Source of the DNA: Pseudomonas graminis
GTDB taxonomy: Bacteria > Pseudomonadota > Gammaproteobacteria > Pseudomonadales > Pseudomonadaceae
NCBI RefSeq assembly: GCF_004364335.1
Contig: NZ_SOCR01000009.1
Location: 66,611 to 130,610 of the forward strand
Direction: 5' to 3'
DNA: 64,000 bases
The notes beneath the pieces are model-generated. The model was not told where the DNA came from. It did not search any database and saw only the letters and a list, made by a program, of their open reading frames with translations. Below are positions 9,223-18,485 of the stretch, piece by piece. Position numbers and translations under genes: made by a program. Each line of letters begins with the position of its first letter. Position 1 is the stretch's first letter.

Positions 9223-9308
9223 CAGATACACAGCAATACATTCGCGCCGAAAAACCCGTCTTTTGCATGCGCATGTATGCCCGGCAGCGCCAGATACAGT
9301 GGAATACA
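9223..9308. promoter_or_regulatory. Two ATACA direct-repeat boxes, candidate response-regulator sites
   Basis: CAGATACACAGCAATACA (9223-9240) and CAGATACAGTGGAATACA (9291-9308) each hold two ATACA half-sites with start points exactly 10 bp apart. OmpR/PhoB-type regulators commonly bind such one-turn direct repeats. The boxes lie in the 304-bp gap between the DUF2790 gene and the response-regulator gene, so control of one or both is plausible. No other feature is visible in this gap. Confidence 0.5.
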
Positions 9309-9377
9309 AACGCCCGCAGGCAAGTCACGCTCGACTGGTTAAGATGCGCCACACACATGAATACGGGAGCTGCTGCA

Positions 9378-10118
9378 ATGGAGCACGTCGATCACATTCT
9401 GATTGTCGATGACGATCGCGAGATTCGAGAGCTGGTCGGCAACTACCTGAAAAAGAACGGGCTGCGCACCACCGTGGTGGCGGACGGCAGGCAGATGCGG
9501 TCGTTTCTGGAGTCGACCCCCGTCGACCTGATCGTGCTCGACATCATGATGCCCGGCGACGACGGCCTGCTGCTGTGCCGCGAGTTGCGCACCGGCAAGC
9601 ACAAGGCCACGCCCGTGCTGATGCTCACCGCCCGCAGCGACGAAACCGATCGCATCATTGGCCTGGAAATGGGCGCCGACGATTATCTGGTGAAACCCTT
9701 CGCCGCCCGCGAACTGCTGGCGCGGATCAACGCCGTGCTGCGCCGCACCCGCATGCTGCCGCCGAACCTGATCGTCACCGAAGCCGGTCGTTTGCTGGCC
9801 TTCGGCAAATGGAAGCTGGACACCACCGCCCGCCATTTGCTCGACGCCCAGGGCACGGTGGTCACCCTCAGCGGCGCGGAGTACCGCCTGCTGCGCACCT
9901 TCCTCGATCACCCGCAGCGGGTCTTGAGCCGCGATCAACTGCTGAACCTGACCCAGGGCCGCGACGCCGATCTGTTCGACCGTTCCATCGACCTGCTGGT
10001 CAGCCGCCTGCGTCAGCGCCTGGCCGACGACGCCCGCGACCCGGCCTACATCAAGACGGTGCGCAACGAAGGCTATGTCTTCACTTACGCCGTTGAAATC
10101 CTCGGGGAAAGCCCGTGA
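9378..10118 (+). CDS. OmpR-family two-component response regulator
   Basis: This 246-residue protein has a receiver domain (residues 5-120) with the acidic pair DDD near the start, the phosphoacceptor Asp in LIVLDIMMPGDDG and the conserved Lys in DDYLVKPF. A winged-helix DNA-binding domain follows (about 140-240, with LLRTFLDHPQRVLSRDQLL and YIKTVRNEGYVF). The ATG at 9378 has GGAG 8 nt upstream; the much longer open frame upstream is not coding-like. Its stop overlaps the GTG start of the histidine kinase (GTGA), so the two are coupled. Confidence 0.95.
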   Translation: MEHVDHILIVDDDREIRELVGNYLKKNGLRTTVVADGRQMRSFLESTPVDLIVLDIMMPGDDGLLLCRELRTGKHKATPVLMLTARSDETDRIIGLEMGADDYLVKPFAARELLARINAVLRRTRMLPPNLIVTEAGRLLAFGKWKLDTTARHLLDAQGTVVTLSGAEYRLLRTFLDHPQRVLSRDQLLNLTQGRDADLFDRSIDLLVSRLRQRLADDARDPAYIKTVRNEGYVFTYAVEILGESP

Positions 10119-11455
10119 AGCTGAGCTTGGGATGGCCGCGCACCCTGGCGTCACGGCTTTCGCTGATTTTCCTGATCAGCCTGGTGCTGGCCCACGGGCT
10201 GTCGTTCGGGCTGCAATTTTATGAGCGCTACCAGAGCGCAATGACGCTGATGCTGGGCAATCTGGAACGGGACCTGAGCAACGCCGTCGCCGTGCTCGAA
10301 CGCTTGCCGGCCGACGAGCGCGAATCCTGGCTGCCGCGTTTCGAAAGCGCCAATTGTCGCTACATTCTGGGTGCCGGAGAGAACGGCGCGCCGATGAACA
10401 TGAGCAACGCGCCGATGTCCGTGCATTCCATGCAGCGCAGCCTTGGCCGTGATTACGCGCTGACCTTCACGGACATTCCCGATACCCGACTGCATTATCA
10501 AGCGCACCTGACGCTACGGGACGGGAGTCCGTTGACGATCGACATGCACCCGCGGGTCACGCCGCTGTCACCCTGGCTGCCGCTGCTGTTGATCGGCCAA
10601 CTGGTGCTGCTGTTCGCCTGCACCTGGCTGGCCGTGCGCACGGCGATTCGTCCGCTGACGCGCCTTTCCCACGCCGTCGACAATCTCGACCCGAACGGCG
10701 AAGGCATTCGCCTGGATGAAAGCGGCCCGACCGAAGTGGCCTTCGCCGCCGTGGCGTTCAACACCATGCAGCAACGGATTTCGACCTACGTGAAGGAGCG
10801 CATGCAACTGCTGGCGGCGATCTCCCACGACCTGCAAACCCCGATCACCCGCATGAAACTGCGCGCCGAGTTCATGGACGATGGCGTCGAGAAAGACAAG
10901 CTGTGGAGCGACCTGAGCGAGATGCAGCACCTGGTGCAGGAAGGCGTGGCGTACGCGCGCAGCATGGACACCTCGACCGAGACAGCGCGGCGCGTGGACA
11001 TGGATTCATTCCTCGACAGCCTGGTGTTCGACTACCAGGACGTCAGCCGCGACGTGCAGTTGAACGGCAAGACCGGCGCAGTCATCGACACCCGCCCCCA
11101 CGCCCTGCGCCGGGTGCTGGTCAACCTGACTGACAACGCGTTGAAGTTCGGTGGCGCGGCGGAGATTCAGGTCATTGCCCACCCCGACCAGAGCCTCTCG
11201 CTACAAGTGCTGGACCGCGGGCCGGGGATTGCCGAAGGGGAATTGTCGGAAGTGCTGAAACCGTTCTACCGCGTAGAGAGCTCGCGCAACCGCGACACCG
11301 GCGGTACCGGGCTGGGCCTGGCGATCGCGCAGCAATTGACGATTGCACTGGGCGGCACATTGACCCTGACCAACCGCGAAGGGGGCGGGCTGTGTGCTGA
11401 GCTGAAACTGCCTGCGCGGATAACGACGGGGGCGGTGCAGATCACGGATCTGTAG
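10115..11455 (+). CDS. Sensor histidine kinase, partner of the upstream regulator
   Basis: The 446-residue inner-membrane kinase has a first membrane helix at about 12-32, a periplasmic sensor region of about 120 residues, and a second helix at about 155-175. A HAMP linker, a dimerisation domain with phosphoacceptor His in AAISHDLQTPITR, and an ATPase domain with N-box NLTDNALKFGG and G-boxes DRGPGIAEGE and GGTGLGLAIA follow. Translation starts at a GTG overlapping the regulator stop. The stop codon TAG at 11453-11455 lies inside the REP that follows, so the last residues may have been set by REP insertion. The signal is unknown. Confidence 0.94.
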   Translation: MKLSLGWPRTLASRLSLIFLISLVLAHGLSFGLQFYERYQSAMTLMLGNLERDLSNAVAVLERLPADERESWLPRFESANCRYILGAGENGAPMNMSNAPMSVHSMQRSLGRDYALTFTDIPDTRLHYQAHLTLRDGSPLTIDMHPRVTPLSPWLPLLLIGQLVLLFACTWLAVRTAIRPLTRLSHAVDNLDPNGEGIRLDESGPTEVAFAAVAFNTMQQRISTYVKERMQLLAAISHDLQTPITRMKLRAEFMDDGVEKDKLWSDLSEMQHLVQEGVAYARSMDTSTETARRVDMDSFLDSLVFDYQDVSRDVQLNGKTGAVIDTRPHALRRVLVNLTDNALKFGGAAEIQVIAHPDQSLSLQVLDRGPGIAEGELSEVLKPFYRVESSRNRDTGGTGLGLAIAQQLTIALGGTLTLTNREGGGLCAELKLPARITTGAVQITDL

Positions 11456-11541
11456 GAGCCGGCTTGCTGGCGAACCGGTTTCGTCAGTCGACGCCTTCGG
11501 TTCTGACCTACCGCGTTCGCCAGCAAGCCGGCTCCTACAGT
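11452..11541. repeat. REPIN (GTAGGAGCCGGCTTGC pair)
   Basis: Two inverted REPs, GTAGGAGCCGGCTTGCTGGC at 11452 and its complement ending near 11538, enclose a short loop. The left arm supplies the kinase stop codon. Confidence 0.9.
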
Positions 11542-11621
11542 GGATCTCGGCAGCGATCAGGATCTTCGGCGGCGTTACCACGCGGGGCGTGGGAACGATC
11601 GAATGTCAGCGTCTGAACGGG

Positions 11622-11691
11622 CCCCTTCCCGGCTAAAGCCGGTCCTACAAAACACCGCGTTCCGTCAGTGGGACCGGCTTCAGCCGGGAAG
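11622..11691. repeat. Second-family REP pair (TTCCCGGCTAAAGCCGG)
   Basis: Inverted copies of the CCCGGCTAAAGCCGGTCC repeat. It directly precedes the structured element that begins near 11696, as happens at the other two copies of that element. Confidence 0.88.
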
Positions 11692-11695
11692 CCTT

Positions 11696-11960
11696 TGATC
11701 TGCTCCACGCTTTTGATCTTCGTACACAACCATCCCAGACACCGCCAATCGCGACTTGGGTGCAGGCTGAACGCAGGTCTCGCGCAGTGGGCCGAGCCGC
11801 ATGGATGCGGCGAGAGCGCCGTCAGGACATGGATGTCCGTTCGGCGCGGGCCCACGGAGCGGGACCGGAGTGAAGGTACTCCGACGCAGGAGGAGCCCAA
11901 CCGAGAGCATAAGCCCTTGGTTACTTGGGGCTTTATCAAGTAACTCGCCGAAGGCGAAAC
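11696..11960 (+). ncRNA. Dispersed structured element, copy A (possible RNA)
   Basis: This is one of three copies of a composite repeat (others at 26911-27197 minus and 27950-28228 plus). Potential hairpins are GCCGCAT-GG-ATGCGGC at 11796-11811, GGACAT-GG-ATGTCC at 11825-11838, CTCC-GACGCA-GGAG near 11878-11892, GTTACTTG/CAAGTAAC at 11920-11944 and TCGCC-GAA-GGCGA at 11945-11957. Paired changes against the other copies support folding. The first two tips carry CATGGATG, a match to the CANGGANG motif of RsmA/RsmE proteins. No promoter or U-run terminator is evident, so transcription is unproven. Open frames across it are artefacts. Confidence 0.6.
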
Positions 11961-12003
11961 AGTCTGCCCCCAGGCAGACGCCCTTGATCTTGACCTTAAA
12001 CCT

Positions 12004-12033
12004 GAAAAATCAAAAATCAAAAATCAAAAATCC
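12004..12033. repeat. 7-bp tandem repeat AAAATCA
   Basis: Four near-perfect copies of AAAATCA lie between copy A of the structured element and the end of the siderophore-receptor gene, overlapping its stop. Slippage here could alter the extreme C-terminus. Confidence 0.8.
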
Positions 12034-14207
12034 AGCTTCACCCGCGCCACCAACTGTCGCGGCTCGCCGATGGAAATCGCCGGCGACCCCAACCCACTCG
12101 CCGACGTGTAGTACTTCTCGTCGAACACATTCTTCAGATTCAACTGCAACGTCACATCCCGCTCATCCAGCTTCACCTTGTAAGCCACAAACGCATCGGC
12201 GACCTTCGACGACGGCAGGTAATACTCCTTCCCCGCACCATCGTTGACACCCCAACGGCTGGCAAACCGCGCACCGGCACCCGCGCGCAGATCACCCACG
12301 CCAACGTGGCCGAAGTCCCGGGTCAGGTACACCGCGCCGGTGTGCTTCGACACACCGTCAAGCGGCTCGCCCTTAAGAATCGGGTCCTCCAGCACTTTCG
12401 TGTCGGTGTAGGCGTAGCTGCCGGTCACACTCCAGAACTCGCTCAATTGCCCGGTGATGTCCGCTTCCAGCCCGCGCGAGCGCACCTCGCCGGACACCCG
12501 CGTGCAGGTCTCGGTACCGCACGCTTCGCTGGTCTGCACGTTCTGCTTGTTGATGTTGAACAGCGCCACCGTCGCGGTGATCGCGTCATTCTGGAACTTG
12601 GTGCCGATTTCGTAGGCCTTGCCCTCCTCCGGCGGCAGGTCGCCGATCGGTGAGGCAATCGAGGTATTCGGGCGGAATGACTCGGTGTAGCTGCCGTACA
12701 CCGACCATTCCGGCTGGATCAGGTACACCAGCCCGACGCGGGGCACCACTTTGCTGTCCTTCACGTCGGCGCCGACCACGAACGGCCGGCCCTTGCCGGT
12801 CAGCTCGTCGAATGCGTCGTAACGCAGGCCGGTCTGCAGAATCCATTTCTCGCCCAGGTGCATGGCGTCCTGAACGAAGAACGCGTGGGTGCGCAAGTGA
12901 TCGGTCTGGTCACTCTGGGCGGCGCTAACCGTACTCGGTTGCTGAGTGACGCCGTACACCGGCGTGTTGTAATTGAAGTCAACCTTGTTGGCGCTGCGGT
13001 ACAGGTCGCCGAGGTCGCGGTCGTTCTTCATGTAATCGGCGCCGATCAGCACCTCGTGACGCACATCGCCCCAATAGAGGTTGCCGAGGGCGCTGACGGT
13101 GGCGGTGTGGGCGAACTGCACGGCATCGCGGGTGGCATCGCCGCGCCGGGTCACGGCGCCGGTGTTGTAGTTGGCCGAGATGAAGCGCGACTGGTAATCG
13201 TTGTAGTAATTGCGGCTGTAGGCGTAGCCGGTGCGCAGGGTCCAGGTGTCGTTCAGGCGATGGTCCATGCGCACGTCGAGGGAATCGGAGCGCCCGGTGG
13301 TGACGTTGAACGGCTCGTCCAGACGCCGGCTGCGCGGGATGTCCAGCACCTTGCCGGTTTTGGTGTTGATCTGCGTGCCACGGTCGAACGGCACCGAATA
13401 TTCCATGTGCTCGTAGGCCACGGACACCGTGGTGTCATCGCCATACCAGGCCAGCGACGGCGCGATGACGGACTGATCGATGCTGCCGAAGTTGCGCCAG
13501 TAATCGTAGTTCTGCTTGTCGGCGATGACCCGATAAGCCAGGCCGTTGGTGCCGATCGGGCCGGTCAGGTCGATCTGCTCGCCGCCGCCGCCAAAACTGC
13601 TGCCGAACGCCGAGATGGAACGGGCCTCGACCAACTCCGGTTTTTTTGTCACCACGTTGATCACGCCACCCGGATCCTGCACGCCGTAGAGCATCGACGC
13701 CGGGCCCTTGAGCACTTCGATGCGCTCGGTGGTCGGGGTGAAGTTACGCGCGCGCACCGATTGCATGCCGTCACGCATGATCGAGTTGTCGCGGTTGGTG
13801 CCGAAGCCGCGCTTTTGAATCGCGTCCTGGGTGCCGCCCAACGTGTTGCCCTGCTTGACCCCGCTGACCGCGTTGATCGCTTCGTCCAGACTGGACGGCT
13901 GTCGGTCTTCGATGACCCGATTGGTCACCACGTTGACGCTCTGGGGCACTTCCACCAACGGCGCTTCGGTACGCGTGGCCACGCTCGCCTTGCGCGCCTG
14001 ATAGCTGTCGCGGCTGTGCTCGGTTTCGCTGACCTCGGGCTGAGCGGTGGCGTCGATGTTGACCGCGTCCAGTTGCATTTCTTCAGCCCCGGCAACAGGG
14101 CTTATGCCCAGCGAGCAGAACAGCGCCGTGGCTGAGCACAGGCCCAACAACGATGCAGGACGAAGCACGGGGAAAGCGGACACACGAAAACCGGATTGAG
14201 CTGTCAT
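12024..14207 (-). CDS. TonB-dependent siderophore receptor
   Basis: The 727-residue outer-membrane receptor has a long N-terminal signal sequence ending near GAEE, then a plug domain with VPQSVNVVTNRVIEDRQ, RGFGTNRDNSIMRDGM and GPASMLYGVQDPGGVINVVTKKP. A 22-strand barrel follows, ending in VARVKLDF with the C-terminal Phe of outer-membrane barrels. There is no N-terminal signalling (STN) domain, so it is not of the FpvA/FecA self-regulating type. It belongs to the ferrichrome/ferrioxamine-like siderophore receptor class; the ligand cannot be read from sequence. Iron control is suggested by a weak Fur-like site upstream. Confidence 0.93.
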   Translation of the reverse strand: MTAQSGFRVSAFPVLRPASLLGLCSATALFCSLGISPVAGAEEMQLDAVNIDATAQPEVSETEHSRDSYQARKASVATRTEAPLVEVPQSVNVVTNRVIEDRQPSSLDEAINAVSGVKQGNTLGGTQDAIQKRGFGTNRDNSIMRDGMQSVRARNFTPTTERIEVLKGPASMLYGVQDPGGVINVVTKKPELVEARSISAFGSSFGGGGEQIDLTGPIGTNGLAYRVIADKQNYDYWRNFGSIDQSVIAPSLAWYGDDTTVSVAYEHMEYSVPFDRGTQINTKTGKVLDIPRSRRLDEPFNVTTGRSDSLDVRMDHRLNDTWTLRTGYAYSRNYYNDYQSRFISANYNTGAVTRRGDATRDAVQFAHTATVSALGNLYWGDVRHEVLIGADYMKNDRDLGDLYRSANKVDFNYNTPVYGVTQQPSTVSAAQSDQTDHLRTHAFFVQDAMHLGEKWILQTGLRYDAFDELTGKGRPFVVGADVKDSKVVPRVGLVYLIQPEWSVYGSYTESFRPNTSIASPIGDLPPEEGKAYEIGTKFQNDAITATVALFNINKQNVQTSEACGTETCTRVSGEVRSRGLEADITGQLSEFWSVTGSYAYTDTKVLEDPILKGEPLDGVSKHTGAVYLTRDFGHVGVGDLRAGAGARFASRWGVNDGAGKEYYLPSSKVADAFVAYKVKLDERDVTLQLNLKNVFDEKYYTSASGLGSPAISIGEPRQLVARVKLDF

Positions 14208-14255
14208 GAAAGGAAGAACCTGAGGCGTCGAGAAGCGATGCGCCCTTTACGAAAC

Positions 14256-14274
14256 GCATCTGATTCTCACTACA
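14256..14274 (-). promoter_or_regulatory. Weak Fur-box candidate of the siderophore receptor
   Basis: GCATCTGATTCTCACTACA matches the 19-bp Fur consensus at about 11 of 19 positions, including the central TGAT.CTCA core, about 50-70 bp upstream of the receptor start. It is suggestive only. Confidence 0.4.
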
Positions 14275-14416
14275 CGGATACCGACGGGGTTTACCTCACA
14301 TGAATCTGAAAATAATTTTTTAGTCAGGCGCCAGTGGCCCTCAGTGGATCAGGCGAAACACCCTGTATCATTCGCCGCGCTCCCCTCTTCTTACGTAGCG
14401 AAATCAAGGACTGTTC

Positions 14417-16582
14417 ATGCGTATCCGCTCCCTGACTCCTCTTGCTTTGATCATTGGCGCGACGATGGGCGGCCAGGCCCAGGCCAGCAGTGACGACTCC
14501 TGCTACCCCACCTGGTCGCTGTTGCGCGATTCGCTGGACGTCTGCAATAACCTGGCCTTCCTCACCCCCGGCAACGACAGCCGGGTCAACCTGCGTCTAC
14601 TGCTGGCCGATCGCAAGGCGCTGACCCTCAAGCCCAACGCGCTGACCGAGCAGGAGCTGGCCGAGGGTTATGGCCCGGTGCCGTTTGCTGCATTCAGGTT
14701 GGCGAATGAAGACATCGAGGGCGACGAAAGCGAGGAGTCAGGTGCCGCCGCCATGGCCGACCTGCTGGGCAAACTCAGTCTCAGCCGCGACAGCAACGAC
14801 ACCGCGGGCCAGGCGTTCCTGCAGGGGGAAGGCAGCCGCTGCCGCAGTAACCGCGACGAGAGCGCCGCTGATTTCATCGGCCAGTTACTCGACACCCAAG
14901 GGCTGTCCGCCACCGAGCGCCAATCCCTGGCCCGCGCCCGCCTGCAACTGCTGGACGCATGTACTTGGGAGGCCGACAAACAGGTCGGCCTGTTGCCGAC
15001 CGACGTTCAGTCGCCTGAAGCCAAGGCCTTTGTCGCGTACCTTCGCGCCGCATCGGACTTCTACAGCGGGCGCTTCAGCGACGCTGAAAACGGGTTCAAC
15101 GGCCTCGCCGACAGCGCGCAGCCATGGCTCAAGGAAACGGCGCTGTACATGGTCGCCCGGACCCGGCTCAACGCCGCGCAACAGGACGCGTTCGACGAAT
15201 ACGGCAGCCTGAAGGAAGACCACGATCGCGCCGCTTACTCAGGCGTCGCTCAAGCCATCGAGCATTACCTCAGCGCTTACCCCGAGGGCCGCTATAGCCG
15301 CTCCGCCACCGGATTGCTGCGACGGGTCCACTGGCTGGCAGGAGACACCGACAAACTGGCCGCCGATTACACCTGGCAACTGACGGAAGCCGGCGACGCC
15401 CGTGCCTCCGGCTCGCCGGAAGCGCTGATTCAAGAAGCCGACAACAAGCTGCTGACCGCCCTCACCGGCACCACGCCATCGCCGTTGATGACCGCGACCC
15501 ATGACCTGATGATCATGCGCCCGGACCTGCCAAACCGGCTGACCCGCGAACAGCTCGATGCACAAAAAGCCGTGTTCGCGGAGCAACCGGCGATGTTCGA
15601 TTACTTGCAGGCGGCTTTTGCGTTCTACGTCGACAAGAATCCGGCCGAAGCGCTAAAGCGTTTGCCCAAAGACGTCCCGGAACAACTGGACTACCTGACC
15701 TTCAGCCAACAGATTCTGCGCGGCCTGGCCCTGGAAGCGAGCAACGATAGGCCTGCCGCCCAGGTGCTGTGGCTGAAACTGCTGCCCCTGGCACAGCAAC
15801 CCTTGCAGCGCGAACAGCTGGAACTGGCGCTGGCAATGAACTATGAGCGCAGCGGGCAATTGATGAAGGTGTTCGCCAGCGATTCGCCGATCACGTCCGC
15901 TCAGGTGCGACTGATTCTGCTGGGCAAGGTGGCCGACGCGCCGCTGCTGCGCCAGCAGATCGGTCAGGGCATCAGCGACGTCGAGAAGGCCACTGCGCAG
16001 TTCGTCCTGCTCTACAAGGAGCTGCTGCACAGCCAGTACGCCGCGTTCGCCGAGGATCTGAAAACCCTGCCGGATCAGCCTCCCGGCACCAAACTGGGCA
16101 CCAGCCTGGGTTATGTCTATGACGCCGGGCAGACGCTGCAGCTGTTCCGCTGGAACGGCGCCAAGGCCGAATCGGGTTACGCCTGCCCGAGCATCGGCGA
16201 GATCGCCGCCGCGTTGCAGGTCAATGCCAAGGACGCTAAAGGGCTGAATTGCCTGGGTGAGTTCATCCTGCGCAACGGCCTGGACGGCATGCCGCTGGAT
16301 CAGAAGCCCGGCGCGGGTGAGTTGGGCAGCAGCGAATCCGGCTTCAAGGGAGAAGTGTTCTCGCGCCTGAACGGCTACCAGACGGTGATCGCCGACAGCA
16401 CGGCGGCCCGTGACGAAAAGGCCTACGCGCTGTTCCGGGCGATCAATTGCTACGCGCCGTCTGGCTATAACAGTTGCGGCGGCAAGGACGTTGCGCCCGC
16501 CGTGCGCAAAGGCTGGTTCAAGCAGCTGAAAACCACCTACGGCGCCACCGGTTGGGGCAAATCGCTGCAGTATTACTGGTGA
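14417..16582 (+). CDS. Exported protein of unknown function with helical repeats
   Basis: This 721-residue protein has a Sec signal peptide cleaved after GGQAQA. The mature part is soluble and mostly helical, with segments reminiscent of TPR or sel1-type repeats (for example FYSGRFSDAENGFNGLADSAQPWLKETALYMVARTRLNAAQ, which spans part of one). Several cysteine pairs fit a periplasmic protein. I do not recognise a named family. Its TGA overlaps the ATG of the downstream DUF3142 gene, so the two are translated together and probably act in one process in the cell envelope. Confidence 0.82.
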   Translation: MRIRSLTPLALIIGATMGGQAQASSDDSCYPTWSLLRDSLDVCNNLAFLTPGNDSRVNLRLLLADRKALTLKPNALTEQELAEGYGPVPFAAFRLANEDIEGDESEESGAAAMADLLGKLSLSRDSNDTAGQAFLQGEGSRCRSNRDESAADFIGQLLDTQGLSATERQSLARARLQLLDACTWEADKQVGLLPTDVQSPEAKAFVAYLRAASDFYSGRFSDAENGFNGLADSAQPWLKETALYMVARTRLNAAQQDAFDEYGSLKEDHDRAAYSGVAQAIEHYLSAYPEGRYSRSATGLLRRVHWLAGDTDKLAADYTWQLTEAGDARASGSPEALIQEADNKLLTALTGTTPSPLMTATHDLMIMRPDLPNRLTREQLDAQKAVFAEQPAMFDYLQAAFAFYVDKNPAEALKRLPKDVPEQLDYLTFSQQILRGLALEASNDRPAAQVLWLKLLPLAQQPLQREQLELALAMNYERSGQLMKVFASDSPITSAQVRLILLGKVADAPLLRQQIGQGISDVEKATAQFVLLYKELLHSQYAAFAEDLKTLPDQPPGTKLGTSLGYVYDAGQTLQLFRWNGAKAESGYACPSIGEIAAALQVNAKDAKGLNCLGEFILRNGLDGMPLDQKPGAGELGSSESGFKGEVFSRLNGYQTVIADSTAARDEKAYALFRAINCYAPSGYNSCGGKDVAPAVRKGWFKQLKTTYGATGWGKSLQYYW

Positions 16583-17322
16583 TGAGCACGCGGTTTCGCT
16601 GGCGGATGATCGCCGGCGGATTGATCGGTTTGTTGATGGCGGGCTTGAGCAGCGCCATGACGTGGGCGGCGGTAGACGCCCGCGAGCACGATGCCTTCTG
16701 GTTGTGGAGCGGCGTGGCGACGCAGCCGGTGCTCGATCGCGCGCAGACGCTGTATGTGCTGCAGGGCCAGATCAGCGCAACCCGTCGTGACCGGCAAACG
16801 CCGGCGCTGATCGCCCAGGGGATGAGCGTGACGCGTCTGCCCCAGCGGGCGGTGTGGATCGTGTACCGCGCCCACACCCTGCGCTGGCCGGAGCCGGTTT
16901 ACAAACAGCTCTTGGGCCAGGTGCAACGCTGGCGGGACGCGGGCACGGCGGTCGCCGGCGTGCAAATCGACTTTGATGCGCGCACCCGTTATCTGCAGTA
17001 CTACGTGGCATTTCTCAAGGACCTGCGCCAGCGCCTGCCACCTGAGCTGAAGCTGAGCATTACCGGGTTGATGGACTGGAGCAGCAACGGGGATTCCCAG
17101 GCGATCGGCGAACTCAAAGGCGTGGTCGATGAAGTCGTGGTGCAGACGTACCAGGGCCGCCACAGCATCCCCGACTATGCCGCCTACCTGCCGCGCATCA
17201 GCCGGATGGGGCTGCCGTTCAAAATTGGCCTGGTGCAGGGCGGGGAATGGCAAGCGCCCGGGTATCTGCAAGACAGCCCGTGGTTTCGCGGGTATGTGGT
17301 GTTTTTGCTGAATCAGCAGTAA
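16582..17322 (+). CDS. DUF3142 domain protein
   Basis: This 246-residue protein starts with a signal or membrane anchor (residues 8-29) and then matches the DUF3142 layout: FWLWSGVATQPVLDRAQTLYVLQGQ, then GVQIDFDARTRYLQYY, and a later DEVVVQTYQGRHSI. The alternating strand-helix pattern and the acidic IDFDA resemble TIM-barrel glycosidases, but no activity is established. The start ATG overlaps the stop of the upstream gene (ATGA), which decides it over the longer open frame. Confidence 0.87.
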   Translation: MSTRFRWRMIAGGLIGLLMAGLSSAMTWAAVDAREHDAFWLWSGVATQPVLDRAQTLYVLQGQISATRRDRQTPALIAQGMSVTRLPQRAVWIVYRAHTLRWPEPVYKQLLGQVQRWRDAGTAVAGVQIDFDARTRYLQYYVAFLKDLRQRLPPELKLSITGLMDWSSNGDSQAIGELKGVVDEVVVQTYQGRHSIPDYAAYLPRISRMGLPFKIGLVQGGEWQAPGYLQDSPWFRGYVVFLLNQQ

Positions 17323-17350
17323 CTAAAGTCCGCGTCAAGACGCAACACCC

Positions 17351-17962
17351 TGTAGGAGCGCGCTTGCCCGCGAACGCGTTCTGCCCGTGACGAATCAATT
17401 GCCTGACACACCGCCTTCGCGGGCAAGCGCGCTCCTACAGTTGATCGGGGTACACCGAAAATTTGCGTTGGACGCAGTACCGCGTGGAGCTTGCTCGCGA
17501 AAGCGGTGTGTCGGTAGAAATCGTGATTTCAGATCCAACGCTTTCGCCAGCAAGCCGGCTTCTGCGGGTTTTGTGTACGCCGACGATTGTGTGCGTTGCC
17601 AAGCTCCACTGTAGGAGCGCGCTTGCCCGCGAACGCGTACTGCCTGTGACGAATCAATTGCCTGACACACCGCCTTCGCGGGCAAGCGCGCTCCTACAGT
17701 TGATCGGGGTACACCGAAAATTTGCGTTGGACGCAGTACCTCGTGAAGCTTGCTCGCGACAGCGGTGTGTCAATAGACATCGTGGTTTCAGATCCAACGC
17801 TTTCGCCAGCAAGCCGGCTTGTGCGGGCTTTGTGTACGCCGACGATGGTGTGCGTTGCCAAGCTCCACTGTAGGAGCGCGCTTGCCCGCGAACGCGTACT
17901 GCCTGTGACGAATCGATTGCCTGACACACCGCCTTCGCGGGCAAGCGCGCTCCTACGGTTTG
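17351..17962. repeat. Tandem REPIN array, exact 259-bp period
   Basis: GTAGGAGCGCGCTTGCCCGC recurs at 17352, 17611 and 17870, each 259 bp apart, so there are two full units and a third that stops after about 90 bp. Each full unit holds four REPs of two sub-types. Spacer text such as GTGTACGCCGACGAT and CCACTGTAGGAG resembles the spacer of the array at 1-236, so whole REP-spacer-REP units appear related. No gene is present in 17323-18167; the open frames are repeat artefacts. Confidence 0.92.
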
Positions 17963-18042
17963 ATTTCATTCAAACGGGATATTGCGTCGACCGCCATTCA
18001 TTGACGGTGGGGCGATGCGGCCAATGCGCTGTGATCAATGGC

Positions 18043-18138
18043 CTCTTCCCGGCTAAAGCCGGTCCTACAACAATTGCGGTTCGCGCCGGCACCATGGGCA
18101 CACCGCGCGCCCCGTAGGACCGGCTTTAGCCGGGAAGG
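18043..18138. repeat. Second-family REP pair
   Basis: Inverted CTTCCCGGCTAAAGCCGG arms at 18043 and 18121 sit between the tandem REPIN array and the end of the AtuA-type operon. Confidence 0.85.
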
Positions 18139-18167
18139 CGTCGGGTGCCATACCGCAAAACAACACT

Positions 18168-18485
18168 TCAAACCTCAAGATCCAGCAACGCCGCCCCCAG
18201 CGCTTTGCCGTGGGCGTCCAGCGCCAATGATCGTGTGACGCCGCCCTTCAGAATGCCCGGCAGTACAAAATTCAGCGCGTGTACGTTCGGCAGTTCGTAC
18301 CGGCGCACCCGCAAAGCATCGTCCCCCAGCAGCTCGGCAAAATGCTCGGCCACCCGCTCGACCGTCAGCGCCTCCAGCAATCGCGGGTAGTCTTCGGGCT
18401 TGAAGGCGATCACCGAAATATTCGAGGTATCGCCCTTGTCGCCGGTCCGGGAATGCGCCAGTTCGCGCAATTTCACCGTCCTCAC
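18168..18485 (-). CDS. AtuA-like C-terminal domain as a separate small protein
   Basis: This 105-residue protein begins VKLRELAHSRTGDKGDTSNIS, the hallmark of the small domain that is fused to the C-terminus of AtuA/DUF1446 proteins in other bacteria. Here it is a separate gene. Its GTG start overlaps the stop of the larger partner (GTGA), which argues for a stoichiometric complex. It is the last gene of the operon. The exact reaction is unknown; AtuA-family proteins are named after acyclic terpene use. Confidence 0.87.
   Translation of the reverse strand: MRTVKLRELAHSRTGDKGDTSNISVIAFKPEDYPRLLEALTVERVAEHFAELLGDDALRVRRYELPNVHALNFVLPGILKGGVTRSLALDAHGKALGAALLDLEV

Noticed and set aside
11668..12247. 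Protein-coding frames across structured element A, and their counterparts at 26831-27336 and 27883-28259
   Set aside because: Several frames on both strands are open and repeat with the element; conservation follows nucleotide pairing, not codons, so they are not treated as genes.
17351..17962. CRISPR array
   Set aside because: Repeat period is 259 bp with inverted REP pairs, not 28-37 bp repeats with unique spacers, and there are no cas genes.
17387..18117. Several frames in the REPIN array at 17.4-18.1 kb
   Set aside because: They translate REP units and repeat with the 259-bp period; no ribosome sites.
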